Shown here: positions 10,904 to 19,797 of the stretch, piece by piece
Numbering within the stretch: position 1 is the first letter of the stretch
Layout of the letters: the number at the start of each line of letters is the position of its first letter
Assembly (NCBI GenBank): GCA_018401115.1
Contig: JAGYKX010000007.1
Coordinates: forward strand, 62,001-126,000
Reading direction: 5' to 3'
DNA from: Flavobacteriaceae bacterium
GTDB lineage: Bacteria; Bacteroidota; Bacteroidia; Flavobacteriales; Flavobacteriaceae
Length of the DNA stretch: 64,000 bases
Translations under genes and position numbers: made by a program
Notes under the pieces: model-generated
Databases searched by the model: none
Told to the model about the DNA's origin: nothing
What the model saw: the letters and a program-made list of their open reading frames with translations, nothing else

Positions 10904-12169
10904 TTAATTTATTTTTCTTTTTAAGAACCATCTGTCATTTAATGAGAGTCCAACACAAAGACTTAGGTAGTTTTCTTTAATTAAACCAGCCTTTGCGGTA
11001 CCTAAAGCACCCATTTCAATCCCGATGTTCAAATTAGAAAAAGTGCCTCCCATAGGAAGACCTACACCAATATTTGTGCCAAAATCTTTAATAGCCTGAT
11101 TATTTACTTCCATTCCAGTATTGACTAATCTAATTCCAAAGCGATAAGTGGCTCTCTTAAAAAAAGATGCGAATGGAGCAAAATCAGGCACATAATACCC
11201 ACCCACCCTAAGGGTAGACGCGTCAGAGTAAGCCACATTTGACTGATTTAGAAAAGCACTGCTAAAACTACTCATCTCTTGAAGAGAATAAGAGACTCCC
11301 ACAAGCCATTTTTTATTTTCTCCAATTCCAAGACCTAAAGTTGTCATAGACGGGATTTCAATAGTGTTGTTTTTTAAATTAGATGCCTCCAAGTCTAATT
11401 CAGAGACTTCCAATTCTGACCCATTCACTAATGAGAGTGATCCCACTTTCTGCGTATTACTAGAATTTAAGTTCAATGCTGTAGTGTGTACGAAAGAAGT
11501 GTACAAAGTCAGATTATCTGTAATATTTGGGGTGAAATTGGCCGCTAATTGGAAATTAAAGCCATTCATTCTTGATGTTCTCCTATCTATGGTTCCAAAC
11601 AATACAGAACTTAAAGACTGAACCCTTTCTTTGTTCACCGTCCCAAAATTAGAAAAGGCAGAAACCCCTACCGTAAGATTTTTAATGGGTGCTGCACCCA
11701 ATGAGAAATATATTTTACTCAGTCCTCCGTCTCCAGAAAAAACATTGGTGATTGTTTCCCCATCTGCATTTTCTGTACTAGAATTTAAGATATACCCCAT
11801 GGAACTAACAGGTGTAATTCCAAAGCCAATCCCAATATTTTCAGCAATAGGCATAGCTACAGACAAATAATCAATGGCTGTTAAAGCAGTTTTTTTTTCT
11901 TGGGTAACTGAAGTCAAGTCCATTCTTCGATGAGAAAGACCCACAGTGTATGTGGTAAGTTTTAAAAGGCCATAAGAGGCAGGGTTCTGAAGATTTACAT
12001 GAATTGAATCTCCATAGATACTCAACCCTCCCATAGCATTATTTTCCACTGTATTGGCGGGATTAAAAGTACCTAATCCAAAGTATGAATAAGGAGAAAC
12101 CGTACCATCCTGGGCATTGGTTTTTATGAATAAGCAAACAACAAGGGTAAAGAGTAACTTTTTAAACAT
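10904..12169 (-). CDS. Putative outer-membrane beta-barrel protein
   Basis: Signal peptide, FGLG/AMGG-rich strands, aromatic-rich C-terminus. Confidence 0.7.
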   Translation of the reverse strand: MFKKLLFTLVVCLFIKTNAQDGTVSPYSYFGLGTFNPANTVENNAMGGLSIYGDSIHVNLQNPASYGLLKLTTYTVGLSHRRMDLTSVTQEKKTALTAIDYLSVAMPIAENIGIGFGITPVSSMGYILNSSTENADGETITNVFSGDGGLSKIYFSLGAAPIKNLTVGVSAFSNFGTVNKERVQSLSSVLFGTIDRRTSRMNGFNFQLAANFTPNITDNLTLYTSFVHTTALNLNSSNTQKVGSLSLVNGSELEVSELDLEASNLKNNTIEIPSMTTLGLGIGENKKWLVGVSYSLQEMSSFSSAFLNQSNVAYSDASTLRVGGYYVPDFAPFASFFKRATYRFGIRLVNTGMEVNNQAIKDFGTNIGVGLPMGGTFSNLNIGIEMGALGTAKAGLIKENYLSLCVGLSLNDRWFLKRKIN

Positions 12170-12898
12170 CTAAAGCGTGTTATAATCAAGCAATTGGCGC
12201 AAGCCTTGTACCAGAAAATTAGAATGGGCAAATATGGTATTTTTTAGTCGTTTAGACAAGAATTGAGCATCTCCGCCTGTTAAAATAAGTGTTAAATCTT
12301 CATATGTACGCTCTAAACTACTTTGCCAACCTTCAATTTCAAAGACTAATCCGTTTACAGCTCCAGCGAGAATACTGTTTTGTGTATTGGAGCCAAGCGC
12401 AATAAATTCCTCTTTTAAAGTAACAAAGGGTAATTTATTGGTATATTCATGCATGGCTTTAAAACGCATTTGTAAGCCAGGTGAAATAGCGCCACCCCAG
12501 TAGATTCCATTCGATGAAATAAAATCGTAAGTCAAACAACTACCCGCATCTACTACCAAACAATTCTTCCCCGGGTGCATAAAAACTGCTGCAGCTACCA
12601 AACCAATCCTATCTGCTCCAAGAGTTTCAGGGGTCTCATACCTGTTTTCAAATGGGAGCCTCATTTCACTATTCACTTCCAAAAGAATTGTTTTTTCTTT
12701 CAGAAAAAGCTGTATTTGTGGTTCTATACTAACAACAGAGCATAAAATAGCCTGCTTTATCTCTGGAAAATTTAAAAACAAATCAATCAATGTATCATGC
12801 AACTCATCAAGCTCAAATTGAGTCTTAAACACCTCATCTTCTTGCCCATAGACCACCAACTTACCAAAAGTATTTCCTATGTCTAGCACTAGTTTCAT
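12170..12898 (-). CDS. coaX: Type III pantothenate kinase
   Basis: DIGNT start motif, GADR, DAGSCLTYD, GG(A)ISPG motifs. Confidence 0.92.
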   Translation of the reverse strand: MKLVLDIGNTFGKLVVYGQEDEVFKTQFELDELHDTLIDLFLNFPEIKQAILCSVVSIEPQIQLFLKEKTILLEVNSEMRLPFENRYETPETLGADRIGLVAAAVFMHPGKNCLVVDAGSCLTYDFISSNGIYWGGAISPGLQMRFKAMHEYTNKLPFVTLKEEFIALGSNTQNSILAGAVNGLVFEIEGWQSSLERTYEDLTLILTGGDAQFLSKRLKNTIFAHSNFLVQGLRQLLDYNTL

Positions 12899-12997
12899 GT
12901 TACAAAGATGTGAAATCTAAAAAAACAATTGCCTTTTTTTCTCTTTTTGTTTGTATATCCTAAATTAGAAATTATATTTGCATCCGCTTAACAGCAT

Positions 12998-13073
12998 GGT
13001 GCCTTAGCTCAGTTGGTAGAGCAATGGACTGAAAATCCATGTGTCCCTGGTTCGATTCCTGGAGGCACCACCA
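12998..13073 (+). tRNA. tRNA-Phe (GAA)
   Basis: ggtgccttagctcagttggtagagc...ctgaaaatcc...ggttcgattcctggaggcaccacca; 7-bp acceptor stem, GAA anticodon, encoded CCA. Confidence 0.95.
13048..13071 (+). repeat. Left att repeat (inside tRNA-Phe)
   Basis: tggttcgattcctggaggcaccac, identical to 18780-18803. Confidence 0.92.
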
Positions 13074-13110
13074 AAACCCTTGTTAATCCTTTGATTTTCA
13101 AGGGTTTTTA
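13073..13110 (+). terminator. Intrinsic terminator directly after tRNA-Phe, element-borne
   Basis: aaaaccctt-N18-aagggtttt followed by ta. Confidence 0.7.
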
Positions 13111-13179
13111 CTTTTAATATCTCAAAAGGTTCCACTAAAAGTTCCAATATTCACACTTTTTAATTAACTTTATTTAATT

Positions 13180-14732
13180 ATGAGTGTCTATTTTTCCATA
13201 AACTATCAGAAAAGTAAAGGTGACTATCACAAAGATGAAGAGGTCTCAATATCAGTATATTACTACTTTCAGGGTAGAAAATTAAAACTTAACTCTGGTA
13301 TTAAAGTAAAACTAAGTGATTGGAATGAAAAGTGGAAAGAGTCCAGATCTAAAAATCCTATTTTAAAAACAGACCGAGAATACCTGTCTAAAAATATCAT
13401 ACTAAAACAAAAGGTTTCCGAAGTAGAGAATGTAATTAATAGGATCAAACTCAACAATCAAATCCCAATAGTTGAACTAGTAAAATCTTATGTAAGTAAA
13501 AATAAAAAAGAAGAAAGGTTAAAACATATGAAAACCTTGACTTCTTATTTCTTTTAAAAGAATATCAAAAATCTATAAATGAGGATATTACCCTAAGACA
13601 AGGGTATAAGAAAAGTGTTAAAACCTCTTTACTGAGGATTGAAGAATTTACAAAAATCTATACAAGAGAATTTAAATACTCATTTCTAATTACTGATATT
13701 GATGATGAATATCAAAAGGGGTATTTGGACTATTCCACTCAGAGAGAGGAACAACCCTCCACAATTAGGAAAAGATTAAAGACATTAATCTCTATGATTA
13801 ATTGGTGTAAAAAAAAAGGATATACAAATCACTCTATCAGTATAATTCCATTTAACCACGAATTTGAAAAAGAAGTATTGTATTTATCTAGAGTTGAGGT
13901 TCTACAATTATACACTTTCAAGGATTTTAACTTTACAAGTCCTAACCATTCTAAATACACAAATGAACTCATTACTGACCAATTAAAGAATGATCAAATA
14001 ATCAACTATACAAACCTTGAAGTGTATAGAGATATGATTGTATTTGGTTCTGGATTAGGATGTAGATTCGGAGATTTAGTAAATCTTAAAATTGATAATT
14101 ATGAGTTCTCAGAAGACAGAACTAAGGGTTTCTTTGTCTTCAGAATGGAAAAAAGTAGGTTAAGTAAACAAGTGAAAATTCCAGTCAACAATCTCACATT
14201 TCAATTATGGAAAAAGTACTCTAAAAACAAGAGGAGAACTGACTATTTGTTTCCAAGAACTAACAAAGGAAATCCTATTTCTAATCAAAAGGTTAATAAA
14301 CACATTAAAGAAATTGGTAGAATTGTAGAACTAACAAGATTGGTTTCTAATCCTAAATTCACCTTAGAAGGAAGAGTCATTGAAAAAAGTTCCACGAGGG
14401 TTCCTCTTTATGAACTCCTTACTACTCATATCATGAGAAGAACTTTCATTAGAGAGGGTGTTGAAAATAATATACCCACCCATGTACTCATGTCCATGTC
14501 TGGTCATACCACAGAAAAGGTATTTAGAAAATACTTTTCCACCACAACTAAGGAGTTAGATAAAGAAGGTCAGAAAATGTTCTCAATGGACTTAAATGAA
14601 ACTGAAATTCAAACTAATGAAAAGTTTGAAACTTCAAATTTAGAATCTGAACTCAAAAAACTAAAAGTACTATTTGAAAAGGGATTAATACCAGAATCTA
14701 TCTATTTAGAGAGGGTTTCTAAGTTAATATAG
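13180..14732 (+). pseudogene. Tyrosine recombinase/phage integrase, split into two frames (13180-13557 and 13725-14732)
   Basis: N-terminal arm-binding-like part in one frame; catalytic core (GLGCRFGDLVNLK ... HIMRRTFI ... MSGHTTEKVFRKYF) in the -1 frame; linking -1 frame (ENLDFLFLLKEYQKSINEDITLRQGYKKSVKTSLLRIEEF) is open between them. Confidence 0.85.
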
Positions 14733-15041
14733 TTCCACCTGTACTATAACCAACCCCTTAACTTACTCTTTATCAATTATTTATAAAATCACTTATTACC
14801 CCAAGGGTAATAAAATTGTTACTTTTGGGTAAAATTATCCTGTTGGGTAATAATTTTACTAAGATAAAAATGTTTTTGGGGTAAAAAAGTGGTACTAAAA
14901 GTACTATAACTATAGGTGTAACTGTTTATATCAATACTTTACATAATTTTATGGAACCCTAAGGTTTCCATTTTTCTGAAGGGTTCCACATTCAAGTTTA
15001 TTTAATAAACTTTCCTTTCTTAATTATTTCTTTTATGTGTA

Positions 15042-15404
15042 TTAAAACTTTCCTTCATCGATATCCTTTAATAATGATGACTTTTTAAGTTTCTTATTTA
15101 TGTATAGGTATTTAAAGTCATTCTTGTTATCATACATAAGTTGAGTTATGTAATAATTTATATGTTCTAAAACATAAAATAAGTGAGTAAATACACCCCA
15201 ATATAGAAATGAATTTAATTTATAATCGTTAAGGTGTAGATGAAGAGGAAGTGAAATGAAAATTGTAAATAACAGATATAGATTACTTTTTCTCCATTTT
15301 TTGAATTTATTGAAAAAATTCACTTCATCTATTTCTTCACCAATTAGTTTTCGGTATTTTATTCCTAAATAGAGTTGTCCTTGATACAATAAGTAAATAC
15401 ACAA
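15042..15404 (-). CDS. Hypothetical membrane protein; N-terminus uncertain
   Basis: Hydrophobic segments; ORF-track start is TTG and the frame stays open further upstream. Confidence 0.45.
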   Translation of the reverse strand: MCIYLLYQGQLYLGIKYRKLIGEEIDEVNFFNKFKKWRKSNLYLLFTIFISLPLHLHLNDYKLNSFLYWGVFTHLFYVLEHINYYITQLMYDNKNDFKYLYINKKLKKSSLLKDIDEGKF

Positions 15405-15727
15405 AATTAACCCTGAATTGATAAATATAGTGTTTTTAAACCCATAGTAATAGATTAAAAAAGTATAATCAAAGGAAAAAATACATAGGTGTTAAACTTT
15501 TCTGTTGGGTAATACCATCCCAACCGTTTTATTAGTTTTTCTTACTCATTTAAAAAATGTATTTCTTTCCTTAACTCTTTAACAAAACATTCTCAAGTCA
15601 TCACAAATATATTTAATAATTTTTGGTTTGACATAAGAGTGTGTATATATAAAATGGGATGGTTCGAGTACATCAGAAATAACAGAAAAATAAGAAAATA
15701 ATTAAAATCTAACTAATTGATTTTCAA

Positions 15728-16470
15728 TTAGTTGGATTTGGTGGTCCCACCTGTACTTACACCATCTAATAATCTTATCAATTTAAAATCATTTACATTG
15801 ATATGAAAAATCAAGATAATATCATCCCATTCTGAATAATACTTTGAGTAATCTTCAATAAATCCTTTCGGTGGATTTATGTTATTTGAAAAATCTAAAG
15901 ATGTATAAACTATCAACACACGTTGATGGTAAACTTCTTTCCATAAATTCTTTAACTCAGTCTTTTCTTCGATTATTTTGATAAGTGTCGATTCCATGAA
16001 TCCATTATAATCAGTAATAGAATAACAACTCAATCCTGATGGATGACATTTGATTTCAATACTTATTTGAACTATATTTTTTTATCTGGTCTAACTAATG
16101 TAGTTGGTGAAACATAATTAATATTCGAATCTAGAATTCCTATTAAATCTTTTCCGTTAAATCCACTTTTATTGTCTTTGGTGTGTTTATAATTTATTAC
16201 AACACTATGATAAGGATGATTTTCCTTTAGATAATTTTTAATTTCCAACCATACTCCATCTAAATGTTTCTGTTCTCTTTTAGATAAACTTCCTCCTTTT
16301 TTTGAATAATCATTGTAAAACTCAGTAACTTCAACACCATAACTAATTTCATCTGACTTAATAATAAAATCAGGTTTTTCAGAACAAGTTACTGTTATCT
16401 CATTTTGATTAAATTGATTTTCAACCCAAACATTTAAATACTTCTTTTCTAATTTCTTTTTTTGTTTCAT
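15728..16470 (-). pseudogene. Putative nuclease-like protein, split by a frameshift (16470-16072, then 16071-15728)
   Basis: First part contains a D-x(n)-GVEVTE arrangement (PDFIIKSDEISYGVEVTEFYND) suggestive of PD-(D/E)XK; one extra A in an A7 run joins it to the second ORF as ...VRPDKKNIVQISIEIKCHPSGLSCYSITDYNGFMESTL... Confidence 0.6.
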
Positions 16471-16611
16471 TTATGTGAATATAGACAATTCTTCTTACTA
16501 CTTTAAGGTACACCCTAAAGAGTAAAATTCAAACTTTATAAATAGTTTGAAAGTCCCTTTATAATTTACTATATTAGACAGTAATCTTTATACTCATAAA
16601 TAGTAAATAAA

Positions 16612-17220
16612 ATGAAGGTATTCTATTCTCGTGTTTCAACTGAGGAACAAAACGATTCTCGTCAACTTCTAAATCTTAAAGAATTTGATTACGTTTTTAC
16701 TGATAAATGTTCTGGTTCAATACCTCTATTTGAAAGACCGAAAGGATCTCAGATTAAAAAACTAATAGACAACGGTAATCTAAGTCATGTTGAGGTACAT
16801 TCTATTGACAGATTAGGAAGAGATACTATTTCGGTCCTTCAACTATGGAAAGATCTCACTCAAAAAGGAATTCGTCTAGTTTGTAGAAACCCTAACTTTC
16901 AGAATCTCAATGATGAGGGTAAAACAGATATGTTCTCCGAACTCATGATATCCATTCTATCTACTATGTCCGATTTCGAAAGAAAGATGATTAGAGAGAG
17001 ACAGAGAGAGGGAATTGAGAGAAGTAAACTAGAGGGTAAATACAGAGGTAGACAAGTAGGTACTTCTGAAAGTATTGAGAAGTTCCTTTCTAAACCAAAA
17101 ACAAAAATGATTATTAAGGATATAGAGAACGGATATACTACTCAAGAAATATCTTTCAGATGTAGATGTAGTTTCTCTACTATTGACAAAGTGAAAAATA
17201 CTATATTAATTTCTGGGTAA
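16612..17220 (+). CDS. Serine recombinase (resolvase/invertase family)
   Basis: YSRVSTEEQNDSRQ N-terminus, SIDRLGRD, FERKMIRERQREGI, C-terminal HTH region. Confidence 0.92.
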   Translation: MKVFYSRVSTEEQNDSRQLLNLKEFDYVFTDKCSGSIPLFERPKGSQIKKLIDNGNLSHVEVHSIDRLGRDTISVLQLWKDLTQKGIRLVCRNPNFQNLNDEGKTDMFSELMISILSTMSDFERKMIRERQREGIERSKLEGKYRGRQVGTSESIEKFLSKPKTKMIIKDIENGYTTQEISFRCRCSFSTIDKVKNTILISG

Positions 17221-17295
17221 TAAAATTTTGACCTCGATAAAAAAACCACCCTATTACACATTTTACAATAATCGATTTCTCTCAGTTACAAGAAA

Positions 17296-17757
17296 CTAAA
17301 AACCGACTCCACCTTTTCTTTTAGATTTAACTAATTCCATTTTCAACTTCATAACCTCTGATTCTAATTGAGATACTCTTTGTTTCAAATCTTCAAACTC
17401 TTCTGATTGTTTGAATGTATTTTGATGTAATCCTTTAAGTTGTTCCTTTTCCCATTTATCTTTGAATTCACTCATTAAATAACCATAGGTTTCATACATG
17501 AAATTCCATTGGTCTAATAATTCAATATCTGATAAAGAATTATCTAATTCAGATATAAAACCTTGATTTATTAAATCTTGATGTGACCCTTGAAAAGAAT
17601 GGGTAACATCTCCTAAATGTATTTCTGATTCTTTGAGTAATCTTTCTCTATTCTTCTTTGATAATTTATCATTACTCATAATATAGAAACCAAACCCTTT
17701 AAACTTTCGTTTAGATTCTTGTCCACTATATCGAGGTTGGGAATATTTCTTTTTCAT
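17296..17757 (-). CDS. Hypothetical protein with C-terminal coiled coil; start set at internal Met (track ORF begins 17799)
   Basis: LKQRVSQLESEVMKLKMELVKSKR heptad pattern. Confidence 0.5.
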   Translation of the reverse strand: MKKKYSQPRYSGQESKRKFKGFGFYIMSNDKLSKKNRERLLKESEIHLGDVTHSFQGSHQDLINQGFISELDNSLSDIELLDQWNFMYETYGYLMSEFKDKWEKEQLKGLHQNTFKQSEEFEDLKQRVSQLESEVMKLKMELVKSKRKGGVGF

Positions 17758-17913
17758 TATGACTAAAATTAAATAATTAAAGTCAATCATCACAAACACT
17801 ATATATACTATTATTGATACACTATTGAAATCTCAATTATACAAGAAAGGGTGTCAAATATTCATTTTAACACCCTTCTCTTCAGTTAACCCCCACATAA
17901 GATTAAACTAATC

Positions 17914-18090
17914 TTAATCTCTTTTCATTTTATCTTCCCACTTTAGTAAGTCCTCTCTACGGATATATTTTGAGTGAGAGGAGATTTCTATCATTGGAAG
18001 ACCAAACCTTCTTCTCCACTCCTCTATAGTAGTTCTATCTACATTATACATCTTCATTAAATCTTGTTTACTTAATCTTTCTTTTATCAT
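17914..18090 (-). CDS. 58-aa HTH/excisionase-like small DNA-binding protein (not in supplied ORF track)
   Basis: Reverse-strand ORF MIKERLSKQDLMKMYNVDRTTIEEWRRRFGLPMIEISSHSKYIRREDLLKWEDKMKRD; HTH pattern; start overlaps the upstream stop (TAATG). Confidence 0.65.
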   Translation of the reverse strand: MIKERLSKQDLMKMYNVDRTTIEEWRRRFGLPMIEISSHSKYIRREDLLKWEDKMKRD

Positions 18091-18308
18091 TATTCAAACT
18101 TTCTTTTTTTTGAATCAAACATTTCTCTTTTCTTCTCTATTAGAATTTGAGATCTAATAGATACTTTTAAACTATCTAGTATTTCTACTAAATCCATAAA
18201 AGTCTTAATATCCATCTTAGAATATTCATCTTCAATAGTCTTATATACTTTACTGTATAGTTCTATGTCTGATTGATATATATAATCTTCTATTTCTTTA
18301 CTTTTCAT
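18090..18308 (-). CDS. Small hypothetical protein (start at MKSKEIEDYIYQ; track ORF begins 18407)
   Basis: Helical acidic/basic protein overlapping the downstream 58-aa HTH ORF. Confidence 0.5.
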   Translation of the reverse strand: MKSKEIEDYIYQSDIELYSKVYKTIEDEYSKMDIKTFMDLVEILDSLKVSIRSQILIEKKREMFDSKKRKFE

Positions 18309-18779
18309 AGTGTTATAGTGTGTTAGTATTGTTTGAGGGATACACCCCACCCTACCTGATGATGAATCAAGTGAGTGGGAGTGTGGTGTTTGTTCTCGGT
18401 TAAACACCAGAGAGTATTCTAACTATTTCTCTCTATACCAATCATACCTCAGTTCTACCGGATTGGTAACCACCCCTTCCGTTTGTGTTATCTCAAACAC
18501 TGGTGGAATAGAACCGAAGGATTTTAATAAACTTTTTTCTAGTGAGTAGGGTGTGGGTTCAAAACCTCAACTAAATACTAAGAGTACACTCATATTCAAA
18601 AAAAACTAGAACCTTCAGTCTAATTTATTATTTGAATACAACTATAAGTATAAGGAAGTGGAGAAAACGTAAATTATCTGAGGGAAAAATTGGAACCTAA
18701 AAGGTTCTATTTGGAACTAAAGGTTCCAATAATAAATTTTATTAACTATAATTAATTGATATATAGTGTTTTAAAATAT

Positions 18780-18803
18780 TGGTTCGATTCCTGGAGGCAC
18801 CAC
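18780..18803 (+). repeat. Right att repeat (tRNA-Phe 3' end duplicate)
   Basis: tggttcgattcctggaggcaccac, 24/24 identical to 13048-13071. Confidence 0.92.
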
Positions 18804-18809
18804 TTAATT

Positions 18810-18851
18810 AACCTCTATTCTATTTAGCATCAATAGTTTAGAGGTTTTTTT
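18810..18851 (+). terminator. Probable original tRNA-Phe terminator, displaced by integration
   Basis: aacctct ... agaggtt followed by ttttttt, just beyond the right att copy. Confidence 0.7.
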
Positions 18852-18999
18852 ATTTTATATTGTACGATATTTGTACGGTGTTATATATTTTAAATTAAAA
18901 CTTGAAAAACATTTTTAAACCAAACTGTTGTAGATAGATTTAACAAAATAGTTCCTTTGCTTAAAAGAGGAATTGAAATTTGATCTAATCTTATTCCTA

Positions 19000-19728
19000 T
19001 TAACTCTTTTCAAAAATCATACAGTGCTGCCAGGGAAGATTATTAATGTTTTCTCTTAATTTAAATCCAGCTGCCTTCATTTCTAGAACAGATTGTTTTT
19101 CTGTCATTTTATGAATTTTTTTAATGGGGACATTTGAATCTTCACCTCGGTACTCTATTAAAAAAAGTAATCCGTTAGGCTTTAAAGCATCTTTTATAGA
19201 TTTAATCATTTCAATAGGATAACTAAACTCATGATATACATCTACTAATAAAACTTTATCTAGCGAGTGCTTAGGCAAATCGATGCCTTTCTCAGATCCA
19301 AGAATTGTCTCAATATTCAAAATCCTGTTTGACTTCTTTTTTAATTCAATTTCATTCAACATTTCAGATTGAATATCTACAGCATAAATCAAACCATTTT
19401 CAGCCAATGAAGCCAACTTAAAGGCATGATATCCAGAGCCTGCGCCTATATCTGCAATATGATCAATAGATTTAATCTTCATGTTTTTTATCAATGTAGA
19501 AACATCCTCTTCTTTTTCTCTTTCTGATCTCTCTAACCAATCAATCCCCTGAAATCCCATTACATGGGCAATTTCTCTACCCATATACCATTTCCCTATA
19601 CCATTAAAATCACCTGTTTTGTAGGTATATATTGAGCCCTTTTCGTCTACTTGTGATAATGATTTAGCGGAAATTAAAAAGCAACTAATAAAAAAAATAA
19701 GTGCAAGTGTATTTTTCATATTGAACAC
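19000..19728 (-). CDS. Class I SAM-dependent methyltransferase with N-terminal signal peptide
   Basis: MKNTLALIFFISCFLISAKSLS hydrophobic leader; IADIGAGSGYHAFKLA SAM motif. Confidence 0.82.
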   Translation of the reverse strand: MFNMKNTLALIFFISCFLISAKSLSQVDEKGSIYTYKTGDFNGIGKWYMGREIAHVMGFQGIDWLERSEREKEEDVSTLIKNMKIKSIDHIADIGAGSGYHAFKLASLAENGLIYAVDIQSEMLNEIELKKKSNRILNIETILGSEKGIDLPKHSLDKVLLVDVYHEFSYPIEMIKSIKDALKPNGLLFLIEYRGEDSNVPIKKIHKMTEKQSVLEMKAAGFKLRENINNLPWQHCMIFEKS

Positions 19729-19762
19729 CTTTGGATTTAATTAAAGATATTTAATTTGAGTT

Positions 19763-19797
19763 AAAAACCTAAAAAGTTTCAGTGCATCACTAGATTT
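19763..19797. repeat. Imperfect 35-bp direct repeat, copy 1
   Basis: aaaaacctaaaaagtttcagtgcatcactagattt; 33/35 match to 21799-21833. Confidence 0.85.

Larger units (their letters stand above)
13048..18803. mobile_element. ~5.7 kb integrative element in the 3' end of tRNA-Phe
   Basis: 24-bp direct repeat of tRNA 3' end at both boundaries, tyrosine recombinase adjacent to the tRNA, serine recombinase inside, AT-rich ORFans. Confidence 0.88.

Noticed and set aside
13504-13510. AAAAAAG in the integrase as a canonical -1 programmed frameshift site
   Set aside because: The zero-frame codons are AAT AAA AAA GAA, so the heptamer is not in X_XXY_YYZ phase. Homopolymer slippage or sequence error fits better.
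18859-18880. ttgtacgatatttgtacgg repeats just outside the right att copy, as a second att site
   Set aside because: Only a 7-bp repeat (ttgtacg) with no partner found elsewhere in the window; too weak
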